Origin: Sphingomonas sp. Mn802worker
Lineage (GTDB): Bacteria > Pseudomonadota > Alphaproteobacteria > Sphingomonadales > Sphingomonadaceae
NCBI RefSeq assembly: GCF_000382485.1
Contig: NZ_AORY01000004.1
Span: 372,001 to 436,000, forward strand
Length of the DNA: 64,000 bases
Direction of reading: 5' to 3'
Below the pieces are notes generated by a model. It ran no database searches and had not been told where the DNA came from. It was given only the letters and a program-made list of their open reading frames with translations. Both the position numbers and the translations under genes were made by a program. Shown here piece after piece: positions 26,911 through 35,878 of the stretch. How positions within the stretch are numbered: the stretch's first letter is position 1; the number at the start of each line of letters is the position of its first letter.

Positions 26911-28221
26911 TCAGCCGAACACGCGGCCGAAGATCGTGTCGACGTGCTTGAAATGATAACCGAGGTCGAACTTGTCCTCGATCTCGGCCGGGGAAAGCGC
27001 AGCGGTGACCTCGGGGTCGGCCTTGAGCAAGTCGAGCAGTGACAACTCGCCATCCGATTCCCACACCTTCATCGCGTTGCGCTGCACCAGCCGATATGAA
27101 TCCTCGCGGCTCACGCCGGCCTGCGTCAGCGCGAGCAGCACGCGCTGCGAGTGGACGAGTCCTCCCATGCGATCGAGGTTCTTCTGCATCCTCTCGGGAT
27201 ACACCAGCAGCTTGTCGACCACCCCCGTCAGCCGCGCGAGCGCGAAGTCGAGCGTGATCGTGGCATCCGGCCCGATGTAGCGTTCCACCGAAGAATGCGA
27301 GATGTCGCGTTCATGCCACAATGCGACATTCTCGAGCGCCGGGGTGACATAGCCGCGCACCATCCGCGCAAGGCCGGTCAGGTTCTCGGTCAGCACCGGA
27401 TTGCGCTTGTGCGGCATGGCCGACGAGCCCTTCTGTCCGGGCGAGAAATATTCTTCCGCCTCCAGCACCTCGGTGCGTTGCAGGTGGCGCACCTCAACCG
27501 CGACGCGCTCGATCGAGCCGGCGATGACGCCAAGCGTTGCGAAGAACATCGCGTGGCGGTCGCGCGGGATCACCTGCGTCGAGACGGGCTCGATCGTCAG
27601 ACCCATCTTCTCGGCGACATGGGCCTCGACGCGCGGATCGATGTTCGCAAACGTGCCGACCGCGCCCGAGATCGCGCAGGTCGCGATGTCGGCGCGCGCG
27701 GCGACCAGCCGCTCGCGGTTGCGGCGGAACTCGGCATAGGCCTCCGCCAGCTTCAACCCGAAGGTCACCGGTTCGGCGTGGATGCCGTGGCTGCGCCCGA
27801 TCGTCGGCGTCAACTTGTGCTCGCGGGCGCGGCGTTCCAGCACGACGAGCAGCGCGTCGAGATCGGCGAGCAGGATATCCGACGCGCGTGCCAGCTGCAC
27901 CGATAAGGTCGTATCGAGCACGTCGGACGAGGTCATGCCCTGATGCATGAAGCGCGCCTCATCGCCCACTTGGCTTGCAACCCAGGTCAGGAAGGCGATG
28001 ACGTCATGCTTGGTCACCGCCTCGATGGCGTCGATCGCGGCGACGTCGATCTCCGGGTCGGTCGCCCACCAGCGCCACAGCGCCGCCGCCGCCGATTTCG
28101 GCACCACCCCCAGTTCGGCGAGCGCGTCGGTCGCGTGCGCCTCTATCTCGAACCAGATGCGATAGCGCGCCTCGGGCGTCCACAGCGCGGCCATGTCGGG
28201 GCGGGAATAGCGGGCGATCAC
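26911..28221 (-). CDS. purB: Adenylosuccinate lyase
   Basis: Catalyses two fumarate-releasing steps of purine synthesis (SAICAR to AICAR, adenylosuccinate to AMP). 436 residues. The fumarase-superfamily signature GSSAMPHKRNPV is intact, with TSSDVLDTTLSVQ and the catalytic-His region GRSHGIHAEP. The start is a GTG at 28221 with AAAGGAG nine bases upstream. Confidence 0.97.
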   Translation of the reverse strand: MIARYSRPDMAALWTPEARYRIWFEIEAHATDALAELGVVPKSAAAALWRWWATDPEIDVAAIDAIEAVTKHDVIAFLTWVASQVGDEARFMHQGMTSSDVLDTTLSVQLARASDILLADLDALLVVLERRAREHKLTPTIGRSHGIHAEPVTFGLKLAEAYAEFRRNRERLVAARADIATCAISGAVGTFANIDPRVEAHVAEKMGLTIEPVSTQVIPRDRHAMFFATLGVIAGSIERVAVEVRHLQRTEVLEAEEYFSPGQKGSSAMPHKRNPVLTENLTGLARMVRGYVTPALENVALWHERDISHSSVERYIGPDATITLDFALARLTGVVDKLLVYPERMQKNLDRMGGLVHSQRVLLALTQAGVSREDSYRLVQRNAMKVWESDGELSLLDLLKADPEVTAALSPAEIEDKFDLGYHFKHVDTIFGRVFG

Positions 28222-28413
28222 GTGGGGCGGCTCCTTTCATATGACTTGGCCGCAGCGCCCTTCCGGGCACCGCATGCCGCGGCAGGATAACGGGTCGTCG
28301 CACCCGAACAGCGATGGTGCCGCCGTTAGCAAAGCCGTCAAACCCTAGCAAATCCGCGACAAACGAGCTTGTTTCGGTACATTCAAGTAATGATCCCGGG
28401 TATCGGGTGAAGG

Positions 28414-28442
28414 TTGCTTGTTCTAAAGTGCAGCCTTATCTT
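28414..28442 (+). promoter_or_regulatory. Candidate promoter for the EF-hand protein
   Basis: TTGCTT at 28414-28419, 17 bp spacer, TATCTT at 28437-28442, in an AT-richer stretch 38 bp before the gene start. Both boxes are partial matches. Confidence 0.3.
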
Positions 28443-28479
28443 TTCTTTAGCACACGGTTAGAACCAAAAGGAGACGGTG

Positions 28480-28968
28480 ATGCTCAAGTTTGTTTTTCTC
28501 GCGTCGGCGATGACGATGTCGGCTCCCGCAATTGCGCAGCAGACGCAAACGACTTCGCAAGGTGCGACGCCAACTCCGCAGAGCCCGGCGACAACTGCGT
28601 CCGCACCGCAAGCTGATCCCGCCACGGCGGCAGCGGCCACCAACGCACCGGCGCAGAGCAGCCAAACCGCGCCGACCGAGACCGCACCAGCCGACGCAGC
28701 GACGCAGGGCACCAATCAGCCCGATCAGGTCGCCGCGATCGTCGACAGCGAGTTCGCGACCTATGACAAGGACAAGTCGGGCTCGCTCAACAAGATCGAG
28801 TTCGCGAGCTGGATGGATACGCTGAAGGCGAAGGCCGATCCGAGCGCCAAGCCCGACAAGGCGTGGAACGATGCTGCCTTCCGAAAGGCGGACAGCGACA
28901 AGTCGGCAAGCGTGAGCAAGGCCGAGCTCGCGACCTTCCTCAGCAGCAGCGCGAAACAGGCCGGCTGA
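28480..28968 (+). CDS. Exported EF-hand protein
   Basis: 162-residue exported protein. Signal peptide (MLKFVFLASAMTMSAPAIAQ) is followed by a disordered Gln/Thr/Ala/Pro stretch (about 21-85) and a C-terminal pair of EF-hand loops: DKDKSGSLNKIEF and DSDKSASVSKAEL. Both keep acidic residues at positions 1, 3 and 12 or equivalents; the second ends ...KAEL with Glu at position 12. Probably a periplasmic calcium-binding protein. AAAAGGAG precedes the ATG. The gene is followed at once by a strong terminator, so it is a single-gene transcript. Confidence 0.8.
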   Translation: MLKFVFLASAMTMSAPAIAQQTQTTSQGATPTPQSPATTASAPQADPATAAAATNAPAQSSQTAPTETAPADAATQGTNQPDQVAAIVDSEFATYDKDKSGSLNKIEFASWMDTLKAKADPSAKPDKAWNDAAFRKADSDKSASVSKAELATFLSSSAKQAG

Positions 28969-28992
28969 GCGAGGCTGACTAAGCGATAATGC

Positions 28993-29026
28993 AAACGGCC
29001 GTTGGCACCTGCCGGCGGCCGTTTTT
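28993..29026 (+). terminator. Intrinsic terminator after the EF-hand gene
   Basis: Perfect 9-bp stem (AAACGGCCG at 28993-29001, CGGCCGTTT at 29015-29023) followed by a T-run. It may also act on radC, whose 3' end lies just beyond on the other strand. Confidence 0.8.
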
Positions 29027-29034
29027 GCGTGCGG

Positions 29035-29763
29035 CTAGATCACGCCTTTCGACCGCAGGCTGGTCTGACCGTTGCGACCGACGATGATGTGGTCGTGCAC
29101 CTGGATGTTGAGCGGCTTGCCCGCCTCCACGATCGCCCGGGTGATGCGGATGTCGGCCTGGCTGGGGGAGGGATCGCCCGACGGGTGATTATGCACCAGG
29201 ATCAGTGCGGCCGATCCGATATCAAGCGCGCGCTTGATGACCTCGCGCACGTGCACCGCCGCCTCGTCGATCGTGCCGCGCGACATGACCTCGTCGCGCA
29301 CCAGCATGTTGCGCGTGTTCAGGTGCAGCACGCGGAACCGCTCCACCGCGTCGTGCGCCATGTCGGCGTGGAGGTAATCGGCCAGCGCCTGCCAGTTCGA
29401 CAGCACCGGCTGTTCCACCGCTGCGCTGCGGACCAGCCGGATCGCGGCGGCATGCGCGATCTTGAGCGCGGCGATGCCGCTATCGCCGACGCCCTTCACT
29501 CGCCGCAATTCGGCAGGATCAGCGGAAAGTGCAGCACCGATACCGCCGAATTCACGCAGCAACGCTTTTGCGATCGGCTTGGTATCGATGCGCGGGATGG
29601 TAAGGGTCAGCAAATATTCGACCAGTTCATAGTCGAGTAGCCCTTCGGCATCCTCAAGCAGCCGTGTACGCAAGCGCTCACGATGCCCCTTCGCGTCGAT
29701 GGCGCGCTGATCCGGTTCGTCGACGACCGGATCCGAGCCGAAGAGGGAAGGCGCAGCCGTCAT
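29035..29763 (-). CDS. radC: RadC-family JAB/MPN domain protein
   Basis: 242-residue protein with the usual two-part layout: an N-terminal helix-hairpin-helix-like region (ADPAELRRVKGVGDSGIAAL, about 80-100) and a C-terminal JAB metalloprotease-like domain with the VHNHPSGDPSPSQAD motif. RadC was named for DNA repair, but that role is doubted in E. coli. A second, shorter JAB protein of the family lies at 36664. Confidence 0.93.
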   Translation of the reverse strand: MTAAPSLFGSDPVVDEPDQRAIDAKGHRERLRTRLLEDAEGLLDYELVEYLLTLTIPRIDTKPIAKALLREFGGIGAALSADPAELRRVKGVGDSGIAALKIAHAAAIRLVRSAAVEQPVLSNWQALADYLHADMAHDAVERFRVLHLNTRNMLVRDEVMSRGTIDEAAVHVREVIKRALDIGSAALILVHNHPSGDPSPSQADIRITRAIVEAGKPLNIQVHDHIIVGRNGQTSLRSKGVI

Positions 29764-29865
29764 GGGGCGGCAGGCTAGGTCGGCGCGCCGCGCCGGACAA
29801 CCGGGCGATATTTACAGCGGCCGGGCATTTGCACGCAGGCGACGCCGCCTTATGCTGCTCGGCGC

Positions 29866-32800
29866 ATGAGCGGCGCGCGATCGGACGACCAAGTGAGGCG
29901 ATCGCCCGTCAACAGCCGACGCGCGCGCGTGCTGGTCGCCGGCTCGACGCTCGTGCTCGCTGCGGTCGGCGGGGTGTGGCTCAGCCGCGTGCCGATTGCG
30001 ACGCGCGTGATCGACCGCGAACTGGCGCGCAAGGGCGTGCCCGCGCGCTACCACGTCAGCGACTTGGGGTTCGGGCGGCAGCGGCTGACCGATGTCGTCA
30101 TCGGCGATCCGGCGCATCCCGACCTCGTCGCCGACTGGGTCGAGACGCATACCGATGTCGGGCTCCACGGCGCACACCTTATCGCGGTGCATGCCGGCCG
30201 CGTGCGCGTGCGCGGACGCCTGATCGGCGGGCAGCTCTCGCTCGGTGCACTCGATCGGCTGATTCCGAAAGGAGGCAGCGGCGCGCCGACGCTGCCTGCG
30301 CTCGACCTGCAACTCGCCGATGGCGCGATGCGGCTGGAGACGCCGTACGGCGTGGCCGGGATCAGCCTGTCAGGCCGAGGTCGGCTCGATCGGGGCTTTG
30401 CCGGCCGATATGCGCTCGCGTCGCGGGTGTTGGCGCAGGGGCAATGCAGCGCACGCCAGCTTCGCGGTGCGGGACGGGTCCGTTCGCTCGGGCCAGCGCC
30501 ACGCGGCGGCTACGCCATATCGCTCGATGGTCCGCTTCGTGCGACTGGCGTTGCGTGCGGCGGCGCGCAGGTCGCCGATCTCGCCAGCGACGTGCACGCG
30601 CGGCTCGTCGTAGGCAATCCTGCGCGCTCTACGGCGCGTGCGACCCTGCGCACCGGCGCTGCCCGCTATGGCAACGTGCGCGTCGCCGCGTTGGCCGGGA
30701 AGCTGGCCTTCAGCATCGGCGCGAACGGTGCCGCGATCGTGCCGGTGACGCTCCACGCCGAGCAGGCGCGCGCGGGCGGAACAAGGATTGCGCGCGCATC
30801 GCTGGATGGCAGTCTCAACTTGGGATCGATGGGAGCCACCTACGGCGGGCAGGTGTCGGTGCGCGGCGTCGACCTAAGCACGCTCGCGCCGCGCCTGCCC
30901 GCTGTGGTGGCGGGCACCCCTATAGCTCCGATCGTTGCGCAGGTAACTGCCGCTGTTCGCCGTGCCGCACATGATCTGTCGGGCTCGGTGACGCTTTTTG
31001 CCAGCTTTGCCGAGGCGACGGCGGTCACGATCGATCGGGCGAGCTTGTCATCTGCGACCGGCGCGCGTGCGGCACTGGTGAGCGCGCAGCCGCTGCGTTG
31101 GCACAGCGGCGGCGCCGTTGAGGGAGCCGGCACGCTTCGCGTGGGCGGCGGCGGCGTGCCGCAGGTCATCGCGCGCTTCTCCCGAACGAGCAACGGCGCC
31201 GCGCTGACCGGGGAGGCGAGCATGGCGCGATACGCGGCCGACGATTCGGCGCTAGCGCTCGACCGTATTCACTTCACCATCGGCGCGCGTGGCGGTCAGG
31301 TGACAACGCAGGCGTTGTTGTCGGGTCCGCTGCCGGGTGGTCGCGTCGATGGACTGACAATGCCGCTCGACGTGCGTTGGGCAGGCTCGAACCTGCGCCT
31401 CAATTCCGCCTGCACGCCCGTGCGCTTCGAGCGACTGCGAATCTCGTCGCTGCGACTTGATCCTGCGCGTCTTGTCTTGTGTCCGACCGGTTCGGCATTG
31501 GTAGAGCAAAGCGGCCGCGGCGTGAGCGGGGGTGCACGCTTGCCCGCGACTGAGCTGTCGGGAACGATCGGCGGCACGCCGCTCAGCGTGGCGGCGACGC
31601 GGGCGCGGCTGTCGCTTTCCATGCGCAGGTTCCAGCTTGACGGTGTACGCGCGCGAATCGGCGCTCCCGCCCGCGAGACGCGCATCGATGCAGGCCAACT
31701 TACCGGCAGGGTCGAACAAAGCGGCGTGGCCGGTCGCTTCAGTGCGCTCGGTGGGCAGATCGCCAACGTGCCGCTGCTGCTCGGGGAGGGAGCGGGCGAC
31801 TGGCGCTTCGCCACCGGCACGCTCGCGCTTGCCGGTGGGTTGAAGGTTCGTGACGCGGCGACAAGCCCGCGCTTCAACCCGATGAACGCGCGCGAGGTTC
31901 GCCTGACGCTGACCGGGGGCGACATCACGGCCGGGGGCACGCTGTTCGAGCCGACGCGCGGCGTGAAGGTCGCCGACGTGACGATCGATCACCGGCTCGG
32001 CACCGGCGCAGGCCATGCCGCACTGATCGTGCCCAGCATCACCTTCGGCGAGAATTTCCAGCCCGAGCTTATCACCCCGCTGACGTTTGGCGTCATCGCC
32101 GACGTGCGCGGAACCGTGCGTGGCCGCGGTGACATCGCCTGGAGCGCGGACGGGGTGACCAGCAACGGTACTTTCTCGACGACCGACACCGCGCTCGCCG
32201 CCGCGTTCGGGCCTGTCGAAGGCCTGTCGGGCACGATCCGCTTCACCGACTTGCTGGCGCTGGAAAGCGCGCCCGATCAGATCGCGACCGTCCGCTCGAT
32301 CAACCCGGGCGTACCGGTCACCGATGGTCGCCTCACCTATCAGACGTTACCGGGCACGCGGATCAAGGTGTCGAACGGTATCTGGCCGTTCGCCGGCGGT
32401 ATCCTGACGCTCGAGCCGACGATGCTCAATTTCTCCAGCCCGCAGGTGCGGCACCTGACCTTCCGCGTGGAGGGCATGGAGGCGGGCGCGTTCCTGCAAC
32501 AATTCGATTTCAAGAATTTGAACGCGACCGGCACGTTCGACGGCGTGCTGCCGATGATCTTCGACGACAGCGGCGGGCGGATCGAGGGCGGGCGGCTGAC
32601 GGCGCGAGGGGGCGGCAGCCTCGCCTACGTGGGTGAGCTGAATAAGAAGAACCTCGGCTTCTGGGGCAATTACGCGTTTCAGATGCTTAAGTCGCTCACC
32701 TATCGCAATCTCTATATCGGCATGAACGGGCCGCTGGCGGGCGAGATGATCACCGACGTGCGCTTCGCCGGGATCAGGCAGGGGGCCGGGGCCAAGTCGA

Positions 32801-33051
32801 ACTTCCTGATCCGGCGGCTGACCAGATTGCCGATCCTGTTCAACATCCGCATTCGCGCGCCGTTCAGGGGGCTGATCGATTCGGCGGCGAGCTTCTACGA
32901 TCCGCAACGGCTGGTCGCGCGCAATCTGCAGCAGCTGATCGAAGGTCAGAACCGCCGCACTACACCCGGCGCACTCCCGGATACTGGAGCAACCACCGAC
33001 GTGCCGCTCGTCAAACCCATTCAGTCTTCCGCAAGCGAGATCGTGCCATGA
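29866..33051 (+). CDS. ydbH: YdbH-like AsmA-superfamily intermembrane lipid-transport protein
   Basis: 1061-residue protein with one N-terminal membrane anchor (about 20-41) and a very long beta-rich periplasmic part. In E. coli YdbH, YhdP and TamB together bridge the membranes for phospholipid transport. Here the C-terminal region (SLAYVGELNKKNLGFWGNYA, then TYRNLYIGMNGPLAGEMITD) matches the conserved YdbH end, and the two genes directly behind are YnbE- and YdbL-like, the same order as in E. coli. The stop overlaps the next gene by 4 nt (ATGA). Assignment by context and C-terminal motif is strong. Confidence 0.88.
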   Translation: MSGARSDDQVRRSPVNSRRARVLVAGSTLVLAAVGGVWLSRVPIATRVIDRELARKGVPARYHVSDLGFGRQRLTDVVIGDPAHPDLVADWVETHTDVGLHGAHLIAVHAGRVRVRGRLIGGQLSLGALDRLIPKGGSGAPTLPALDLQLADGAMRLETPYGVAGISLSGRGRLDRGFAGRYALASRVLAQGQCSARQLRGAGRVRSLGPAPRGGYAISLDGPLRATGVACGGAQVADLASDVHARLVVGNPARSTARATLRTGAARYGNVRVAALAGKLAFSIGANGAAIVPVTLHAEQARAGGTRIARASLDGSLNLGSMGATYGGQVSVRGVDLSTLAPRLPAVVAGTPIAPIVAQVTAAVRRAAHDLSGSVTLFASFAEATAVTIDRASLSSATGARAALVSAQPLRWHSGGAVEGAGTLRVGGGGVPQVIARFSRTSNGAALTGEASMARYAADDSALALDRIHFTIGARGGQVTTQALLSGPLPGGRVDGLTMPLDVRWAGSNLRLNSACTPVRFERLRISSLRLDPARLVLCPTGSALVEQSGRGVSGGARLPATELSGTIGGTPLSVAATRARLSLSMRRFQLDGVRARIGAPARETRIDAGQLTGRVEQSGVAGRFSALGGQIANVPLLLGEGAGDWRFATGTLALAGGLKVRDAATSPRFNPMNAREVRLTLTGGDITAGGTLFEPTRGVKVADVTIDHRLGTGAGHAALIVPSITFGENFQPELITPLTFGVIADVRGTVRGRGDIAWSADGVTSNGTFSTTDTALAAAFGPVEGLSGTIRFTDLLALESAPDQIATVRSINPGVPVTDGRLTYQTLPGTRIKVSNGIWPFAGGILTLEPTMLNFSSPQVRHLTFRVEGMEAGAFLQQFDFKNLNATGTFDGVLPMIFDDSGGRIEGGRLTARGGGSLAYVGELNKKNLGFWGNYAFQMLKSLTYRNLYIGMNGPLAGEMITDVRFAGIRQGAGAKSNFLIRRLTRLPILFNIRIRAPFRGLIDSAASFYDPQRLVARNLQQLIEGQNRRTTPGALPDTGATTDVPLVKPIQSSASEIVP

Positions 33052-33281
33052 GCGTAACAGGAGCAACGAGGGTGAGCCGAATCGGGGCAGGAAAGATGCG
33101 GTGGATCGCGGGGGCAACGCTCTTGATGCTGCCGCTCTTGATCAATGGCGGCTGCGTCAACATCTCGGCGCCAACGAAGCCGATCGAGATCAACCTCAAC
33201 ATCAACGTGACGCAGGAGGTGGTCTACCGCCTCGACAATGATGCCAAGTCGCTGATCAAGCAGAACCCAGGGATATTCTAA
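33048..33281 (+). CDS. ynbE: YnbE-like outer-membrane lipoprotein
   Basis: Small lipoprotein of the YdbH-YnbE-YdbL system. The lipobox is INGGC after a hydrophobic stretch (LLMLPLL). The mature part ISAPTKPIEINLNINVTQEV is the YnbE signature of short strands, which in E. coli extend the YdbH groove towards the outer membrane by strand stacking. A 77-residue form starts at 33048, overlapping the ydbH stop; a 61-residue form starting at 33096 would be the same length as the E. coli protein and gives a more usual signal peptide. Confidence 0.85.
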   Translation: MSVTGATRVSRIGAGKMRWIAGATLLMLPLLINGGCVNISAPTKPIEINLNINVTQEVVYRLDNDAKSLIKQNPGIF

Positions 33282-33285
33282 CGCC

Positions 33286-33675
33286 ATGACCGTCATCTCG
33301 CGCAAGACCATCACGATGCTCGCCGCTGCGGTGGCGCTGGCAGGCGTCTCGGGCGCGGCGTTCGCGCAGCGCGATCCCGCTTATGCCGCCGCGCGCTCGG
33401 CGGGCGAGGTGGGGGAGCAGCCTGATGGCTATTTGGGCGTGGTCGGCGCGGGCAACGCGCAACTGCGCGCGCTGGTCAGCAACATCAACATTCAGCGGAA
33501 GGCGGCCTATACGCAGAAGGCGCAGGCCTCGGGTGCGACGGTCGAGCAGCTCGCCTTCACCAGCGGGTGCAATCTGATCGCGCAGACGCAGGCGGGCGAG
33601 AAGTATCGCACGCCTGGCGGGAGCTGGGAGACGCGCGGCGGCGGCGCACCAACGCGCGACCCGCGTTGCGTCTGA
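33286..33675 (+). CDS. ydbL: YdbL-like periplasmic protein (DUF1318)
   Basis: 129-residue exported protein of the DUF1318/YdbL family. The signal peptide ends around GVSGAAFAQ. Features are AAARSAGEVGEQPDGYLGVV, NINIQRKAAYTQKAQ and a C-terminal disulfide-capable pair (GCNLIAQ and the terminal PRCV). In E. coli YdbL prevents uncontrolled YnbE-YdbH assembly. It begins 4 nt after ynbE, completing the three-gene operon. Confidence 0.88.
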   Translation: MTVISRKTITMLAAAVALAGVSGAAFAQRDPAYAAARSAGEVGEQPDGYLGVVGAGNAQLRALVSNINIQRKAAYTQKAQASGATVEQLAFTSGCNLIAQTQAGEKYRTPGGSWETRGGGAPTRDPRCV

Positions 33676-33740
33676 CGCCGCCCACCTGAGATCGCGCCCG
33701 CTTGCGCGCTCGCGTTAGCCCGCGTGGCGTGCCCCGCACG

Positions 33741-33751
33741 ATTGTCACAAT
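33741..33751. promoter_or_regulatory. Perfect palindrome just upstream of the atp -35 box
   Basis: ATTGTCACAAT is a perfect 11-bp inverted repeat ending two bases before the TTGACA. The position suits a transcription-factor site. No factor can be named. Confidence 0.3.
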
Positions 33752-33753
33752 GG

Positions 33754-33782
33754 TTGACACCCCCCGACCCCCCGGCTAACCG
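33754..33782 (+). promoter_or_regulatory. Candidate promoter of the F0 operon
   Basis: Consensus -35 TTGACA at 33754-33759, 17 bp spacer and a poor -10 (TAACCG, 33777-33782), ending about 50 bp before atpI. The perfect -35 in a 158-bp gap between operons is the main support. Confidence 0.4.
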
Positions 33783-33833
33783 GGCGGCGCCTTGGCGGGG
33801 TCGCTTGCCCACCGTGCGCTTTACCTCCCCGGC

Positions 33834-34178
33834 ATGAACGATGTGGAGGGGTGGCGCGTGGCGGATAACGGTCTCGGACAGGATTTCCACGACGCGGAGG
33901 ACCCGCGGCTCGCCTCGCTGGATCAGCGACTGGAACGGGCTCGCAGGGACGAAGCGAAGCGCACGGGGGTGGTGCGTGACGACGGAGAGGCGGGCTATCA
34001 GCTCGGCAACCGTGTTCTGGCCGCCCTTATCGGAAGTCTTGTCGGTTCGGCGCTGATCGGCTGGCTCATCGACCGCTGGTTCGGCACCACGCCCTGGGCG
34101 CTGATCGTCGCGCTGTTCCTCGGGATCGGCGTCGCGTTCAGGCAGATCATTCGATTAACGACCAAGCGCCCGGAATAG
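33834..34178 (+). CDS. atpI: ATP synthase assembly protein AtpI
   Basis: 114-residue F0 assembly factor for the c-ring. A charged N-terminal region (LDQRLERARRDEAKR) precedes two membrane helices (about 63-82 and 86-105), matching AtpI. ATG at 33834; a GTG at 33858 is also possible. First gene of the F0 operon. Confidence 0.85.
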   Translation: MNDVEGWRVADNGLGQDFHDAEDPRLASLDQRLERARRDEAKRTGVVRDDGEAGYQLGNRVLAALIGSLVGSALIGWLIDRWFGTTPWALIVALFLGIGVAFRQIIRLTTKRPE

Positions 34179-34217
34179 ACGGGCGCTTGACGTATGTGGG
34201 AAGTACAAGGGGCTAAC

Positions 34218-35006
34218 GTGGCGGCAGAAGGCGGCAAGATCGATCCGATGCACCAGTTCCTGATCGAGCCCGTGCTCGGTCTGCGCTGGAATGTGGCGGG
34301 CTATGATCTGTCCTTCACCAATTCAGCGCTCTGGATGGTCATCACGCTGGTGACGCTGTGGCTGTTCATGCTCGGCGGCATGAAGCGCGAGCTGGTGCCC
34401 GGGCGCTGGCAGGCGTCGGTGGAGGGTTTCACCGGGTTCGTGCAGAACATGCTGACGTCGAACATCGGGCCGGAGGGCAAGCGTTTCGTCCCCTACGTCT
34501 TCTCGCTGTTCATGTTCATCCTGTTCGCGAACATCCTCGGGCTGATGCCGGTCGGCATCGTGCCGGGCTGGCACCCCTTTACCGTGACGAGCCACCTGAC
34601 CGTCACGGGCGTGCTCGCGATCATCAGCTTCTCCATCGTGCTGATCGTCGGCTTCGGTCGCCACGGCTTCCACTTCTTCAGCCTGTTCGTGCCGCACGGC
34701 ACGCCGGTCATCATGATCCCGCTGATTTTCGTGGTCGAACTGATGAGCTTCCTCGTCCGCCCGTTCAGCCTCGGCCTGCGACTGTTCGTCGCGATGACTG
34801 CCGGGCACATCCTGCTCAAGGTGCTGGCGGCGTTCGTGATCAACGGTATTAACCTCGGGCCGGGCTATGTTGCGATCGTATCGCTGCCTAGCTTCGTGCT
34901 GATGCTCGGCATCACCTTGCTCGAACTGTTGGTCGCGGCGATCCAGGCTTACGTCTTCGCGCTGCTCACCAGCGTTTACCTGAACGATGCGGTGAACCTG
35001 CACTGA
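34218..35006 (+). CDS. atpB: F0F1 ATP synthase subunit a
   Basis: Membrane subunit that forms the proton half-channels against the c-ring. About 262 residues with six helices. The essential arginine lies in FSLGLRLFVAMTAGHILLK. GTG at 34218 is chosen because AAGGGG precedes it at good spacing; an ATG at 34194 would add eight residues (MWEVQGAN). 39 nt after atpI. Confidence 0.96.
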   Translation: MAAEGGKIDPMHQFLIEPVLGLRWNVAGYDLSFTNSALWMVITLVTLWLFMLGGMKRELVPGRWQASVEGFTGFVQNMLTSNIGPEGKRFVPYVFSLFMFILFANILGLMPVGIVPGWHPFTVTSHLTVTGVLAIISFSIVLIVGFGRHGFHFFSLFVPHGTPVIMIPLIFVVELMSFLVRPFSLGLRLFVAMTAGHILLKVLAAFVINGINLGPGYVAIVSLPSFVLMLGITLLELLVAAIQAYVFALLTSVYLNDAVNLH

Positions 35007-35101
35007 TTTCCTGGAATGTCCTCGCGCGCGCATGTGCGTAGGGGTGTGACTTTCGTGACTTTTTCGATCCACCATCTGAATTGAACTGGGAGTATTTTAA
35101 A

Positions 35102-35329
35102 ATGGACGCAAACGCCGCCAAGCTGCTCGGTGCCGGTCTCGCTGCAATCGGCATGGGCATCGCCGCCCTGGGCGTGGGCAACGTGTTCGCCGCCTTCCTT
35201 GAGGGCGCGCTGCGCAATCCGGGTGCGGCCGACGGTCAGCAGGGTCGTCTGTTCATCGGCTTCGCGGGTGCCGAGCTTCTCGGCCTGCTCGCTTTCGTGA
35301 CGATGATCATCCTGGTGTTCGTCGCCTGA
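35102..35329 (+). CDS. atpE: F0F1 ATP synthase subunit c
   Basis: 75-residue two-helix proteolipid forming the rotor ring. The hairpin loop is LRNPGAADGQQG, and the proton-carrying residue is the Glu in FAGAELLGLLAFV. GGGAG lies upstream of the ATG. The 95-nt gap before it is wider than elsewhere in the operon and may help raise c expression. Confidence 0.97.
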   Translation: MDANAAKLLGAGLAAIGMGIAALGVGNVFAAFLEGALRNPGAADGQQGRLFIGFAGAELLGLLAFVTMIILVFVA

Positions 35330-35383
35330 TTACCCACCCGCCGCGCGGCATCATGCCGTTCGGCGGGTCCTGAACGGACCGCC

Positions 35384-35878
35384 ATGCCTCAAATCAGTCA
35401 GATCGCCGCAACCTACGCGTCCCAGATCTTCTGGCTGCTCATCACCTTCGGCATCCTGTATTTCGGGATCGGCAAGATGATGGTGCCCAGGGTCACGGGC
35501 GTGATGGACCTGCGCGAGCGTCAGATCGCCGAAGACCTCGCCGCCGCCGAGCGCACCCGCGCCGAGGCAACGACGACCGAGGCGGCGTGGCAGGCCGACA
35601 TGGATGCGGCGCGCGCCGCCGCGCAGGCCGAGGTCGCTGTGGCAAAGTCGCGTGCGGCGCAATCGGCCGAGGCGCAGCTCCACGCGGTCGACGAGCAGTT
35701 GAACGAGCGCATCGCGCACCACGATCTCGCGATCGGCAACGCTAAGGCCGCGGCCATGGTCAAGGTGCAGGATCTCGCCGCGGAGACGGTGCAGGAACTC
35801 GTCGCCAAGGTAGCGGGCGTGACCGTTTCGCCCGACGTGGCACACGCCGCCGTCCGCCGGGAGCTTCACAATGTCTAA
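35384..35878 (+). CDS. F0F1 ATP synthase subunit b' (duplicated b)
   Basis: 164-residue peripheral stalk subunit with one N-terminal helix (ASQIFWLLITFGILYFGIG) and a long charged coiled coil. Alphaproteobacteria carry a b'/b pair, and this is the first of the two. Ends with an 8-nt overlap onto the b gene. Confidence 0.92.
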   Translation: MPQISQIAATYASQIFWLLITFGILYFGIGKMMVPRVTGVMDLRERQIAEDLAAAERTRAEATTTEAAWQADMDAARAAAQAEVAVAKSRAAQSAEAQLHAVDEQLNERIAHHDLAIGNAKAAAMVKVQDLAAETVQELVAKVAGVTVSPDVAHAAVRRELHNV

